64,000 bases of DNA, taken from Norana najaformis (taxonomy: Eukaryota; Annelida; Clitellata; Crassiclitellata; Hormogastridae). This document shows, piece by piece, positions 22,440-32,708 of this stretch. Position 1 is the stretch's first letter; each line of letters begins with the position of its first letter. The notes under the pieces were generated by a model. That model was not told the origin of the DNA. It saw only the letters and a program-made list of their open reading frames with translations, and made no database searches. The position numbers and the translations under genes are program-made. The DNA lies in assembly GCA_964023275.1 (NCBI GenBank), contig OZ029927.1, positions 585,703-649,702 of the forward strand, read 5' to 3'.

Positions 22440-23225
22440 TGTACTATTCTTTGTTTAGCGACATCTTGTGGCTGTAGGGCCGTTTACGCCGACCTTAACT
22501 GGGGCACGGAACCCAACCTCGAGGGCACTTTAACGATTAGTAGTAATTCCGCAGTTTAACGACAGCTTATGACCTCAAAAGCCGTTGCCGTTGCCGTCGC
22601 CTCCTCCTTTATCCAGGCTTGGAACTGGCACTACCCCCAAACAAGGCAGTGGCGGAGTTACTTGAACGAATAAACGAAAATGAGGAATATATAAGGTCGG
22701 AAAGAACGATTTAAAGATGTCTAAAGGCAACCTACTCTCTTATTAGGAACATCGAGTGTTGAACGACATCTGGTGGCTGTCGACCTCAACCTACAATTGG
22801 AGGATGATGTTCCATAAACACCAGTGATTGAACTAGGATATCAGTGTTTGGTAGATGCAGCTGTCGTTGAAAAGCCCTGCAACATAGGAAACGAAAGTTG
22901 ATATTCATTTAACCTCCTCCGCTTCCTCTCCCTCATCTTCCTTGTCGATGTGTCATTCTGGTAGGCATCGTTTTGTTCGCCAGATGGCACCACAGATATT
23001 CGTTCTCACTAATCTTTCTGTTTTAAGATAGGTTTCCAGGTTCGGACTGAACGCTACCTGAGTACGGCAGTGGCGAAGTTTGATTTCAATAAAATTGAGG
23101 AAAACAATGTCATAAAGTTGAAAGAAGCTTTTTAGAGGTGTCTAAATCAGCCCACTTTTAGTAGCATCCAGTGTTTGACGACTTGCAACAACAACCAGGG
23201 CCGTTAACATCATCCTTATTTCTCC
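22440..23225 (+). repeat. Degenerate repeated module (GCGACATCTTGTGGCTG...GGGCCGTT)
   Basis: A phrase like TTTAGCGACATCTTGTGGCT followed by AGGGCCGTTNACNCCGACC recurs near 22,455, 22,755 and 23,172, with a weaker relative near 22,560. An upstream phrase GCAGTGGCG(A/G)AGTT...AATGAGGAA...TTTAAAGATGTCTAAA recurs near 22,645-22,730 and 23,070-23,145. Related copies lie at 51,240-51,350 and 51,965-52,080. Looks like an old dispersed or tandem repeat of unknown type. Confidence 0.6.
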
Positions 23226-23499
23226 ATTGAGATGGAGTTTCTCGTGCCCATGCAGGATATGAATTCAAAGGCGATCGCGATTCTCGAATGATCTACGCAC
23301 CAATCAATGTAAGTTAACGCTTCCAAGAGTGATAGAGAGACAGACAGACAGACTGTTTCTGGAGATAGGCCTAAAAGAGGGAGTTGGATATATGTGAGAA
23401 TTAGATGTGCATATTGACCCAGACACTAATTACTAAAATACAAAGCATTTGTGTAACAGCAAATATGTTTCTGCTGAAAAAATTGCTCTGCAATCCTTC

Positions 23500-26400
23500 A
23501 AACTCACAGTCAATCATTTTCCGTATTACACATAATAAATCGCAGAAGTTTATTTAACAAACTTGCAGACATTCGAGTGATTCTACTGCAGTCTAATACC
23601 ACTGTTTGGACCACGACAGAAACCAGGCTGAATGAAAGTAGTCGACACTATCTCTATTCCAGGTTATACATTTTTAAACAAATGTAGAGGACATGGAAAG
23701 GGGTGGTGTTGGTTTTTTGCTAAGAATACTGTTGCATTTGATGTAATTGGTACTGAATGGTCCTCACACAAACATGACTCTTACGAGAGCATGTGTTTCA
23801 AAAATAAAGCAGACTAAAGATAAGGATGGTGTATCTGGCGTAATATATCATCCACCTGGCAACAGCCCCGATGTTTTCATTCAGGAATTTGACTCATTAT
23901 TAGAACAGTTGTCTATTACAAATATCCGCACCTTCCTGACCGGAGACTTTAGCCTGGACTTACTTAAGATTGGTACGCATCTGTTTTTTAATACCTTAAA
24001 TTTGCACCACTTTATGCCATCCATACTAAGACCTACACGTATAACCTCTGACTGCTACCTTACTGGATAATCATTTTACTAATAAACTTGAATGTAGCAT
24101 GGAGTCAGCGTTAGTAATTAACGATATATTAGATCACTTGCCGGCTCTTTTACAATGCAGTTTGGTGCCGCCTAAAGCTGACCAATCCCTCAATTCTACT
24201 AAAAGAGCAATTAACGATCAAGCTAAATTTAAATTCAATGCTTCCTTGAATTCTGCTGACTGGTCGACTGTAGTCGGTGCCTGAAATCTTAATGACACTT
24301 CTTTGGCGTATACTTTATTTATTGACAAATCTTAGAGCCTATATAACACAGCTTTTCCCATTCTTCGTTGTGTAACAAGAAAGTGGTATGTATGTAAGCA
24401 GACATGGATGACTAAGCCTTAATTAAAACACTCAATATGAAAGGTCGCCTCTGCCTAAAATATACTAAAAACTCAACCTTGGTAATTAGAGCTAAATTCA
24501 TCATGTATAGAAATAGATTAAGGAAGCTCGGGGGGTTGCTGATGGAAGGTTAGAGTTACTACGCTGAGCAAATTTTGAACTGCGCAAATGACTTGAGAAA
24601 AAACCTGAGAAAAAATGTTCTTAAATAAAAATGACAATGCTTAGGCTACTAACTCTGTTATTATAGATAAAAATATAGAAATTACCGATAAGGCGGTGAT
24701 TGCAACAAAGTTTAGTAATGTTTTACTGAAATTGAACCCACGTTGGCAGCAACTATTGATGAATGCAAGATATCTTTTAACAGTTATTGAACGATTCACC
24801 ACCTTCGTCCATTGGCATCGAACTGACTTTACCTGTGGAAATACTGTCTACTGCGAGTGAATTCCATTGTACTCACAAAAGTGGAGTAGACGACATTAGC
24901 TCACATATAGTCAGATTTGCATTGGAAGCTGTATCAGTACCTCTGGCATGTATTATAACTTGCTGTATTATCAAAATGTGGGACGCAGTGGTGTAGTGAT
25001 GTAGTGCCTCGTAACCGGATGGTCGCCGGTTCGATTCTACCTCAAGACACAATAGCGACCTTAAACAAGTTGCTCTCCCACAATTGTCTGTGAGGAAGGC
25101 AACGGAAAACCCCTTCATTCATCTCATCCCCGGATGGCATAAAGCATCATCATCAATTATCAATTTATCAATGGCATTGTTCCACATGAATTAAATGTTG
25201 CTAAAGTGATTCATCTATTCAAACCGGAACTAAAGAATAAATTAAGTGATTAAAGACCAATATCGGTATTGTTGTACTTCTCGAAATTCTTTGAAAAGTC
25301 ATGCATCATAGGCTAATGATATATTTTGAAAAAAATATTTTGACGACGAAGCAGCAGGGTTTTCGTTCAGTGCACTCCACATTCATTGCACTACTAGAAT
25401 TGTACATAAAATAACTGAAGCTGTGGATAAAAATTCTTTACTCTGTTGGCATTTTCTTCGACCTATCAAAGGCACTTTATACTGTACATCATCAAATTCT
25501 TGTTTAAAAGCTGGAACATTATGGTGAACGTGGGATCAGCCTTAAATGGTTAAATTACCTTCGAAATAGAAAGGAACGTGTTTCCTACTGTGGCCACCTT
25601 TCACAGAAAACATCTGTGAGAAACTGCACTTCACCTCTGCTTCATTTTATAATCTTTTCTGATAATAGTAATGTTTTTCTATCGGATAAATCGATTGATG
25701 TATTATTAACAAAACAAATATCGAATTAATTACAAACTGTTTCAATTAAACTTAGAAAAAACGATATTCATATTGTTTAGATCTTATCGTAAAATACGTC
25801 CAAACTGTAATTTTTATATTACTATTTATAATAAAATTATTACACAAGTATCCTGTGCCAAATTCTTAGCAGTATAATTATGTTGATGAATATTTAACAT
25901 GAAACGAGCACGTAAATATTTTATGTAAAAAAGTGTCAAAGAGTATTGGCATTCTGTCTCGCATTCGCCATGCCCTATCGCGAAATATATTTATAACTTT
26001 CTACCACTCTTTAGTATTTTCTTACTATTGCAATATTACCTGGGCTTCAATTATCATTCTCGCTTAACTCGACTTTTAATCCTGCAAAAACGAGCCATTC
26101 GGACCATCTGTAAACTTCCCTTAACAGCTAGTACTCGGCCGTTTTTCTCAGTCTAGGAATACTGCCTTCTGAATTGAATAATAAGCTCCAGACTGGTCTA
26201 TTTATGTAAAATTTTAAAAGGAAATTGTTACCTGTAGATTTTAATAGGTTTTTGCAAGCACAACATAAAGCAGTTCTCTCTCCTGATTTGTGGTCCATCT
26301 CATTGGAATTTCTTGCCTAATGAGCTAATTTCCCTACCCACAGTATCCCGTTTCAAAACATAGCTGAAACGCCATTTGATGAAATTATCTGATTCTATTA

Positions 26401-26700
26401 TTCAATATAATGAATGTATAATGTATGTGTAATTAACAGACTTGTACCACTGCACAAGCATAGCATTGTACGTTTCTGCACTTGGATAATATGTTTCGTT
26501 AACTTAAATTCATATCTTGATCGCTAATGCTCCACATAGATGTATGTAAACAAATGTGAAATATGAGCGACCCTGTTAGCGGAACAATAGGCCTATTGCT
26601 CCTTCTGGGTTTACCTGTTGACATTATTGTGTGAAAATGAATTATTGTAGGTTGTATTCTTGATTTCGGTGATCAATAAGGTACATGAATCTGAATCTGT
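23500..26700 (+). mobile_element. CR1/L2-like LINE with EN and RT, copy A (dead)
   Basis: A long, decayed non-LTR retrotransposon. APE endonuclease blocks: IPGYTFLNKCR (about 23,660), GVIYHPPGNSPDVF (about 23,837-23,880), LTGDFSLDLLK (about 23,936-23,968) and LRPTRIT (about 24,029). RT blocks: KSGVDDISSHI (about 24,880-24,912), NGIVPHELNVAKVI (about 25,168-25,210), GIFFDLSKAL (about 25,448-25,477), a KLEHYGERGISLKWLNYL-like block (about 25,510-25,560), then FSDN at 25,655-25,666 where FADD is expected. The C-terminal LQKRAIRTICKLPL block is near 26,080-26,120. The 3' UTR ends in TGAATCTGAATCTG. The catalytic Asp pair is lost. A SINE splits the RT. In copy A, canonical YRPP and GDFN have become YHPP and GDFS. 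Confidence 0.9.
24979..25157 (+). mobile_element. tRNA-derived SINE inside the LINE, copy A
   Basis: Contains a clear polymerase III B box GGTTCGATTC (about 25,030-25,039) and an A-box-like GTGGTGTAGTGATGTAGTGC about 40 bases upstream. The end GGATGGCATAAAGCATCATC is followed by a short ATC tail. TTATCAA occurs on both sides (about 24,968 and 25,158), a likely target duplication. The RT reading resumes right after it. Present in both duplication copies, so it predates the duplication. Confidence 0.75.
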
Positions 26701-27560
26701 AATTCAGGACTAAATATCACAAGCGGAGCCCTCTTTCTCCGCCCTCCTTCTCTCCCTCCCTGACCCATGCCTTTGCCTTCTTCTCGCCATCACTGTCCTT
26801 TTCCCGCCCTCTCGCCCTCTTCCCTGCGTTCCTCCTTCTCTCCGCCTCTGGTCTCTACCTCGTACCTACTCTATGTCCCTGTCCTTTTCTGACCATAGCT
26901 GGCCTCCTTCCCTTCCACGCCTCCTTGTTACGCTGGCTCAAGGCGGAACTTGGGATCCTTCTTCGACGGACTAAGGACATTAACGATTATCGAAAACAAA
27001 ACACGCGACAACTGTTCCAGTGACGGAGCAGTTTTCAAGCATAACGTCTTTTTTTAATCATGAAGGATAATATAATATATTACGACAGTGTGTGATTAAA
27101 GAAAGTCCTTGTGCTTGAAAACTGCTCGTTCGTGTCAACAGCTGGTCAACGTGATTTTTCCTTTCTTAATGAAATTTGCTGGTTCGTTTGGACTTTATCT
27201 GCTTATCACAGAAATGATAACTATGTATGTGTTTGTGTCACTTAAGATCTTGGAGAGATTGCTTTAATCTGTAATGATTTATATACATATTTAACTTACT
27301 GAATTTATTTTAATGCCTCGTTTTACATACAGACTGTTACCCTTTTGAGTTCTCATTTTAGGTATTCAGCTGCTTGTTATTAGAGTGAATTTGAAGAATA
27401 TAATTGTTTATGAATTCATAAATTACTGACTCCGGAAATATAGATGTGTCAACAGCAGTGATACGTTTTGTTACATATGTATGAGTTCATTTTCAAAGCA
27501 CGGAAGGCGAATATGACTCGCTTGGTTATGAAAGCATGTGAACCATATGTTGGATGTATA
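26701..27560. other. CT-rich tract and unrecognised DNA, copy A
   Basis: A CCCTC/TTCTC-rich stretch runs from about 26,725 to 26,930. The rest is AT-rich with no gene signal except the hairpin listed separately. It ends at the TA target of the 5.08-kb insertion. Confidence 0.5.
27027..27126 (+). repeat. 100-nt imperfect hairpin, copy A
   Basis: A left arm starting AGCAGTTTTCAAGCA pairs over about 34 positions with a right arm ending TGCTTGAAAACTGCT, with a ~32-base AT-rich loop. Could be a tiny inverted-repeat element, a relic of one, or an RNA hairpin. No transcription evidence in the sequence. Confidence 0.6.
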
Positions 27561-27745
27561 CTCTGTAAGAAAAAGTGTAGACCACTTTGTCTACAGCTAA
27601 TGTTGAGCGGATTTTGCAACACTAATGTGGATGTTTGTGCAACAAAGTGTGGACATTTTTGTGCAACACTAAGTGTAGCAAAAAATATGCAACACTCAAT
27701 GTGGATTTTTAATGCAACACCAATGTGGACTAATATTTCTTCTTT
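27561..27745 (+). repeat. Left terminal repeat region of the 5.08-kb element
   Basis: Terminal CTCTGTAAGAAAAAGTGTAG, then about five direct copies of a ~24-bp unit, GCAACAC(T/C)NAATGTGGA plus a T-rich spacer. The same unit, inward-reading, is found at the other end. Confidence 0.85.
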
Positions 27746-28399
27746 AAAGAAGGCATAAATTTGTTGCTAGAAAATGAATCTTTTAGTATGTTAATATAAG
27801 GCAAACACAAACATGTCACAAAATATGCAGTTTATATAGTTAAACTGTTACTGCCATTCAGAGACACCCAAAGTGACCCCGAATTTGACGTAAGTACAAT
27901 GTCCGATTTCAGAAATATCCTAGACGACAGTATGTGGCTCGAGATTTTTGGAGTCAGGTTGACAGTCCAAATCTATAGGTTTACGGATTAAGCACATGGA
28001 AAATACTGGTCGCTCGATGCAGTGAATTTCGTATACGCATGAATGAAATCATCGAAACCAGTGAAGCACACGATTTCGGTTGACTCAGTAAAGTCAGCAG
28101 AAGCGGACTCGAACGGAAAATGTCTCTTAAATTATAATATCTGACTGAACAAACAGTTTAAATCCCGGCTGAAATAAACATTTTTTAGCATTAGATTTTG
28201 TGGTAATCGTAAACGCTTATATGAGCCGCCAGCGAGATGCCGACCCGATAGCACCATTCACCAATTGTATAGCCAGTTTCATGACTTCATGTCCTATGCG
28301 CAACGAGCTTAATTTTTCGGACTTCTGAACAATGGTGCTCTTTCATGTGTCAGTTAATTTTTGTTTTCTATGATTTTGATGTTTTCTGCGTTAAGTAAA

Positions 28400-28550
28400 G
28401 ATGTTCACTTTTGGATCTTGACCTGGAACCGGAGCCTTTTTGCCTATCGATTTTGTTTTGACTGAGCGCCTGTGAATAAGCTGGTCTCCGCGGCACGGTT
28501 TTCGTTGGGCACTGTAGAAATCTCGGAATTACGATTACGATTACGATACA
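28400..28550 (+). mobile_element. Retroelement 3' domain with (ATTACG)n tail
   Basis: Same family as 11,510-11,645 (minus) and 49,590-49,710. Includes TTTTGACTGAGCGCCTGTGA, GGGCACTGTAGAAATCTCGG and the tail ATTACGATTACGATTACG. Nested in the 5.08-kb element. Confidence 0.7.
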
Positions 28551-28968
28551 TGATGCATATTCATTTTACAGTAGAATAATATGACGTCATGCAGACGGGC
28601 GTATCTGCCGCAATCTGTTGTTTTCGTTTTAGCCACGCGTGGTCTGGCGCGAAGTTTCGTTCTTTTGTGTTTGGTGCTCGCTGGATTGAAAGCAAAACTA
28701 TTTAACCGTAATTCTTATTCTGTTTTTCTTCAGATTTATATTATTGTGTTTTTAAAATGTTTGTTACGTATGTGACATTTGCGAGCCATCTTACCCGCTT
28801 TTCAGAGCCCGTTTGCAAAGACAATAATGTTGGCGAGCTGCGAATCCATGTGCGTTGTAGGCCGTGCAAAGTTCTTTCCGTAAACTATTCAGTCTGTTTC
28901 TTCACATTGTAAGGTCTCATATAAAACCCACGGTGCATATAGTTTCCAGATCTCCAGTAGACGTTAGA

Positions 28969-30540
28969 ATGGAATGTGAAGGTAGTTCAGGGACTGTTGA
29001 CCCAAATCATTCCAGTATGGCTGAAATTAATCCCAAACCTGATGTGTGATTTGCGTGATAAGGGTATTGTGAAATAGAGACCACTAAAACCTTTCTTTCA
29101 GTATCATGTAGCTTTGCCTCAAATGCCGGCATACTTATAGTATCGGGGACCGCTCTGTTTTGGCCGTTGCTTTTCGGCGCCCGCTCGCTGAAAGCCTCGT
29201 CCCAAATTAGAGCGGTCCCCGATACTATAAGTATGCCCAAAAACCTTGTCTTTATTTTGTTTAGGCATGATATTACAATTAAAGACGTGATTTTGAAATA
29301 CAAATTTTGTTACCGTTGTATTTAGACAAGACCGGCCATGTAAAGAGGAGAAGATTGCAATGGCTAGATCCATTACAGACTCATTTCCAGTTTTCCGTGA
29401 TGTAAGTACTATTTAGGACTGTTTTTACCTTGCTGCTCTTTGATTTAATTTTTGTTTTCTACTTTATCCTAGAAGGTTATGGCTTACTCATCTTAATCTG
29501 TCAATTTCAAGTTTTTCAAAACACTGAAGAGGTTGCTCATTTCATTTTTTAATGTGGCAAGTGCTTGGTGAGGCATATGGGGCATGGAATGCAATGGGAG
29601 ATAATACTTATGGTTTTGAAAGTGATTGAAGAGGAGAGGAAGTTGGGAGTGAATATGTCCAAGACTGCAAAACCTTAACTTTGGCAATACTTCCATGTAC
29701 ACATTACTTTTTTGCACGTTACAGAAATTTCTTCTGTACTGTTTCACAGGAGAGGTTCTGTGATCCAGTGTCGCATACAGGTCATCTTGAAGCATCCATT
29801 CGATCCAGGCGGTCAAGAAATGCCTTAATAAAAACGCTGTGGACTCATCCACATAAAGCTGGGTTAGTTGTTTTCCTTTTAAAAATAAAATTAGGGATGC
29901 ATATTACATGCACTGCCATTCAAGTAATTACTTCTTTAAAATTTAGGGATGCATATAACCTGAACTGCTGCTGGAGGACAGTGTGTAGTGCTTCGTGAAG
30001 TTTCAGTAGAGTGGTGCTAAATGTCTTCTCAACTACTGACTTGTGTAGTTTTTAAAATCTCAATTGCAGTTGTATGTGTAAGATGAGATGGTAAAAAGAA
30101 AGGGTAAGATATGGTAAAGTGAAAAGGACATTTTTATAGCAGCCTTTAACAGTAATAGTTGATGACAGACTTTTTTTAACAGGCTGGGAGTCTTGCTTTT
30201 CTTTCAGTTACATCCATCACTTGAATTTCAGCAGATGAAGGAAAGGATACTAACTTTAGCTGCTTTTCTTTCAGTTACACAGAGCATGTTTTTAAAATGC
30301 CAAAGGCCAGTTGCACTGACTAGTCAGTTGCTGCAAATGGCAATAAGGCAATTTGTGATGCTTATTTCTCAAGCATGACTGTGCTGTTTTAGATTGGAGA
30401 GGAATTTTGGCTGTAACCTCTGCTGAAAAGTCGTTGACAGTTGAATTTCAGCAGATGAAGGAAAGGATACTAAATTTAGCCGCTTCATCGACTTTAACTC
30501 GGGACCTTCTTAACAACATTACTAAAGACTATGATGAAGG
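28969..30540 (+). pseudogene. Exon-like segments of an unidentified gene inside the TIR element
   Basis: Three segments join in frame. Segment 1, 28,969-29,045, starts ATG (MECEGSSGTVDPNHSSMAEI...) and is followed by GTGATT. Segment 2, 29,326-29,401, follows TTTAG, encodes DRPCKEEKIAMARSITDSFP then VFRD, and is followed by a consensus GTAAGT. Segment 3, from 29,750 after TTTCACAG, encodes ERFCDPVSHTGHLEASIRSR and stays open to 29,998. Phases are compatible (77, then 76 nt, then phase 0). A further segment, 30,441-30,539, encodes EFQQMKERILNLAA and ends at GTATGT; part of it is repeated at about 30,225-30,265. The KEEKIAMARSITDSFPVFRD stretch recalls a region of SAMD3-like animal proteins; that is from memory and unchecked. 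Either gene capture by the transposon or remnants of its own spliced gene. Confidence 0.4.
29128..29237. mobile_element. 110-bp MITE-like perfect inverted repeat
   Basis: GGCATACTTATAGTATCGGG... at 29,128-29,156 is perfectly repeated in inverse at 29,209-29,237 (29 of 29 bases), with a 52-base spacer. No obvious target duplication. It lies in what would be the intron between exon-like segments 1 and 2. Confidence 0.8.
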
Positions 30541-31254
30541 TATGTTGATGTCTCAGTTCCTTTTAAAGTTAATAAATGTTGCCATTTGCAATGTAGCATG
30601 CTTTTCAGTCTCTTTTAGTCTATCCTAAGTTAGTTGGCATGTTACTGTGTTTTAAGACATACTTGTCATTTCTGCACTGATCCAGTTCACAATGCATTGG
30701 CCATTCTTTGGATGAGTATTCTTTCACATGCTACCTGTTTCTTGGTTGTATGCTCTGTTTTATTCGTTGCAGCTGAAATTAGCATTTTATTGGTTCTTGT
30801 AAGTTACAAACTCATCGTGCCTTGATTTACATAAAAGGGGCTATTTATTTCTGGAGTTTTACCTACCACACTGCATCCAAGAGAGACTGAAGAAAATATT
30901 TAACAAAGTGAATCTTTCAATTTTTTAAAATTAATACAGTATAAGATGTTACTTTATAAATAATCTGATATTTTACATTATAAATAATTGACCCTGGCTG
31001 AGCACCAAATTCCATGTGTTGCTTCAATTGCTGTATATTGTGGCAAGTGTGGACCTGGTTTCTAGTTGGCCAGACTACTGATATTCACTTTTCAAAGGTA
31101 TCACGATGAAAGATCTAAAAAAACTTAATTGATTTCCAAATTCCATGACAAGGGCCATGACAAATACTGCTTACCAAAACAGTATCCCTGCATTACAGTC
31201 ACTGCACTGGCTCTGAACAACTACTTAGAATATGATTTTGTAATTTTGCTCTTG

Positions 31255-31364
31255 TCTCTGTAGGACGAAACAGTGGATGGTGCACTTGAGAGAATGGCCG
31301 ACGAAGGGAAACCTCGGCCAGCTCTATTTCGAATACAGAATACTTGTTATGTGAAGATGGATAT
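31255..31364 (+). pseudogene. Possible further exon-like segment
   Basis: After a pyrimidine-rich CTCTTGTCTCTGTAG acceptor-like stretch, the frame DETVDGALERMADEGKPRPA then LFRIQNTCYV is open until the LINE 3' end starts near 31,365. It may belong with the exon-like segments upstream, but its phase does not obviously match the 30,539 donor. The family is not recognised. Confidence 0.3.
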
Positions 31365-31785
31365 CGCGGCAGCTACACTGGCTGCCTGTCAGCTCCAGAA
31401 TCGCTTACAAGATAGCTCTCCTCACACGCAAGACTCTCGACCAATCAACCAGCTTACCTGTCATCATCCTTACATCGCTACCTACCATCCAGGTCTCTGC
31501 GATCAGCTACACAAAACCTTCTGTCTTTCCCTGACATCCGAGACTTTCGGTCTGATTTCTCACGACGCGGATTCAGCAACTCAGCACCAGCCATTTGGAA
31601 CAGCCTTCCTGTTTACATTACTCACGACAATATCTCACTAGACACATTCGTAAAGCGGCTAAAGACCTATCTGTATCGTCTTGCTTTTGTTGTCTGACAT
31701 GCAACCCACCCACGCCTACGATTCCTCGCTCAGTCGATGGACATATGGCGTGTTAACAAATGCATTACTTACTTACTTACTTACT
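31365..31785 (+). mobile_element. CR1-like LINE 3' end with (TTAC)n tail
   Basis: The translation begins LHWLPVSSRIAYKIALLTRK (about 31,365-31,425). After a frameshift it continues DFRSDFSRRGFSNSAPAIWN, SLPVYI and FVKRLKTYLYRLAF (to about 31,695). That is the normal order of a CR1/L2-type RT C-terminus. The tail is TTACTTACTTACTTAC at about 31,767-31,782. The 122-codon frame at 31,273-31,641 is a chimera of this and upstream sequence. Confidence 0.75.
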
Positions 31786-32119
31786 TTGCAGTGATCTCCA
31801 ATAAGCATCATACTATATAATAGTACGGGCTCTCGGCCCATGGATCATGATGATGATGATGATATAATAGTGACATTCATTTTACTACCTCAAATGGACC
31901 AACTTCTGTTCAGTGATTGATGATTTGTTTTTAAGCTTTATGTGAACTGTGATAACCCTTAATTTGTGATTAAAAGTTGTCATTTAGCCTAATAAATTGT
32001 AGTTAATGATTTGCTTATTATGTAATGAGTTCAGCACGTTAGTACGTCCATGTAGTAATAATTAAACACGGCTGCGTATAGGTAGATACAACAGTAAATC
32101 AATGCAGAAAACGTATAAC

Positions 32120-32638
32120 ATAACTATATGCAGCTCCACAAATGTGGCAAATTCCAATCTATAAATTTAGCTCCTAAACCACTAAAATGTATTTGCAGCG
32201 CCACATAAATGTGGACACGACCGCTACATAAATGTAGAGATGCCGCAACACAAATGTAGACATTACTAGTACATAAATGTAGAGATGCCGCAACACAAAT
32301 GTGGACATTATTAGTACATAAATGTAGATTCCGCACTACATAAATGTAGACATTATTAGTACATAAATGTAGATGGAGAACTACATAAATGTAGAGATAG
32401 CACTACATTAATGTAGACATTCTTGCTAAATAAATGTAGCCAAAATGCAACACCGATGTAGACCTCGTTCTCTACAAAAGTGTTGCAATTTGTGTCTACA
32501 CTAGTGTAGACTGCCGGCTCGTCTACAAAAAGTGTTGCATAGAGGTCCACACATTGCCGATGAGCCAGACCTCAACATTAAGTGTTGCATAGAAGTCTAC
32601 ACTTGTAGACCGATTCTCTACACTATTTTTAAGAGAGT
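32120..32638 (-). repeat. Right terminal and palindromic repeat region of the 5.08-kb element
   Basis: From about 32,201 to 32,460 some twelve units of about 23 bp centre on the palindrome CTACATAAATGTAG or close variants (CCACATAAATGTGG at 32,201, CTACATAAATGTAG at 32,224). Then, toward the end, come inverted copies of the left-end unit (GTCTACAAAAAGTGTTGCAT type), then the terminal inverted repeat ending ...AAGAGAG before the TA. Confidence 0.85.
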
Positions 32639-32708
32639 AGTTGCTGATCAGGGAAGAGGTTGGGCGCTTCGTATTTTCTGTACAACTTATGCCGTTTGTC
32701 TCAGATAC

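Larger units (their letters stand above)
27561..32638. mobile_element. 5.08-kb TIR DNA-transposon-like element, TA target
   Basis: Copy B reads GGATGTATAGTTGGTG with no insertion (57,955-57,970). Copy A reads GGATGTATA, then 5,078 bp, then TAGTTGCTG. That defines the element and a TA target duplication. The termini are inverted: CTCTGTAAGAAAAAGTGTAG on the left and, reading inward from the right, CTCTCTTAAAAATAGTGTAG. Inside both ends lie several inward-reading copies of a ~24-bp motif (TGCAACACTN...TGTGGAC). The right side also has a ~23-bp palindromic array. No transposase is recognised. The interior holds exon-like segments, a 110-bp inverted-repeat insert, a LINE 3' end and another retroelement end. 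TA targets are typical of the Tc1/mariner superfamily, but these termini do not match families I know. Probably non-autonomous. Confidence 0.85.

Noticed and set aside
25000..25075. tRNA gene suggested by the A and B boxes
   Set aside because: No cloverleaf can be formed around it, and it is followed by a SINE-type body and ATC tail.
27468..27758. 96-codon Cys-rich frame at the left end of the 5.08-kb element
   Set aside because: Runs across the insertion boundary and the terminal repeats; composition comes from the repeat units.
32201..32460. CRISPR-like array (regular palindromic repeats)
   Set aside because: Repeats are inside a TA-flanked eukaryotic transposon-like element, spacers are only 8-10 bases and similar to each other, and no Cas genes exist.
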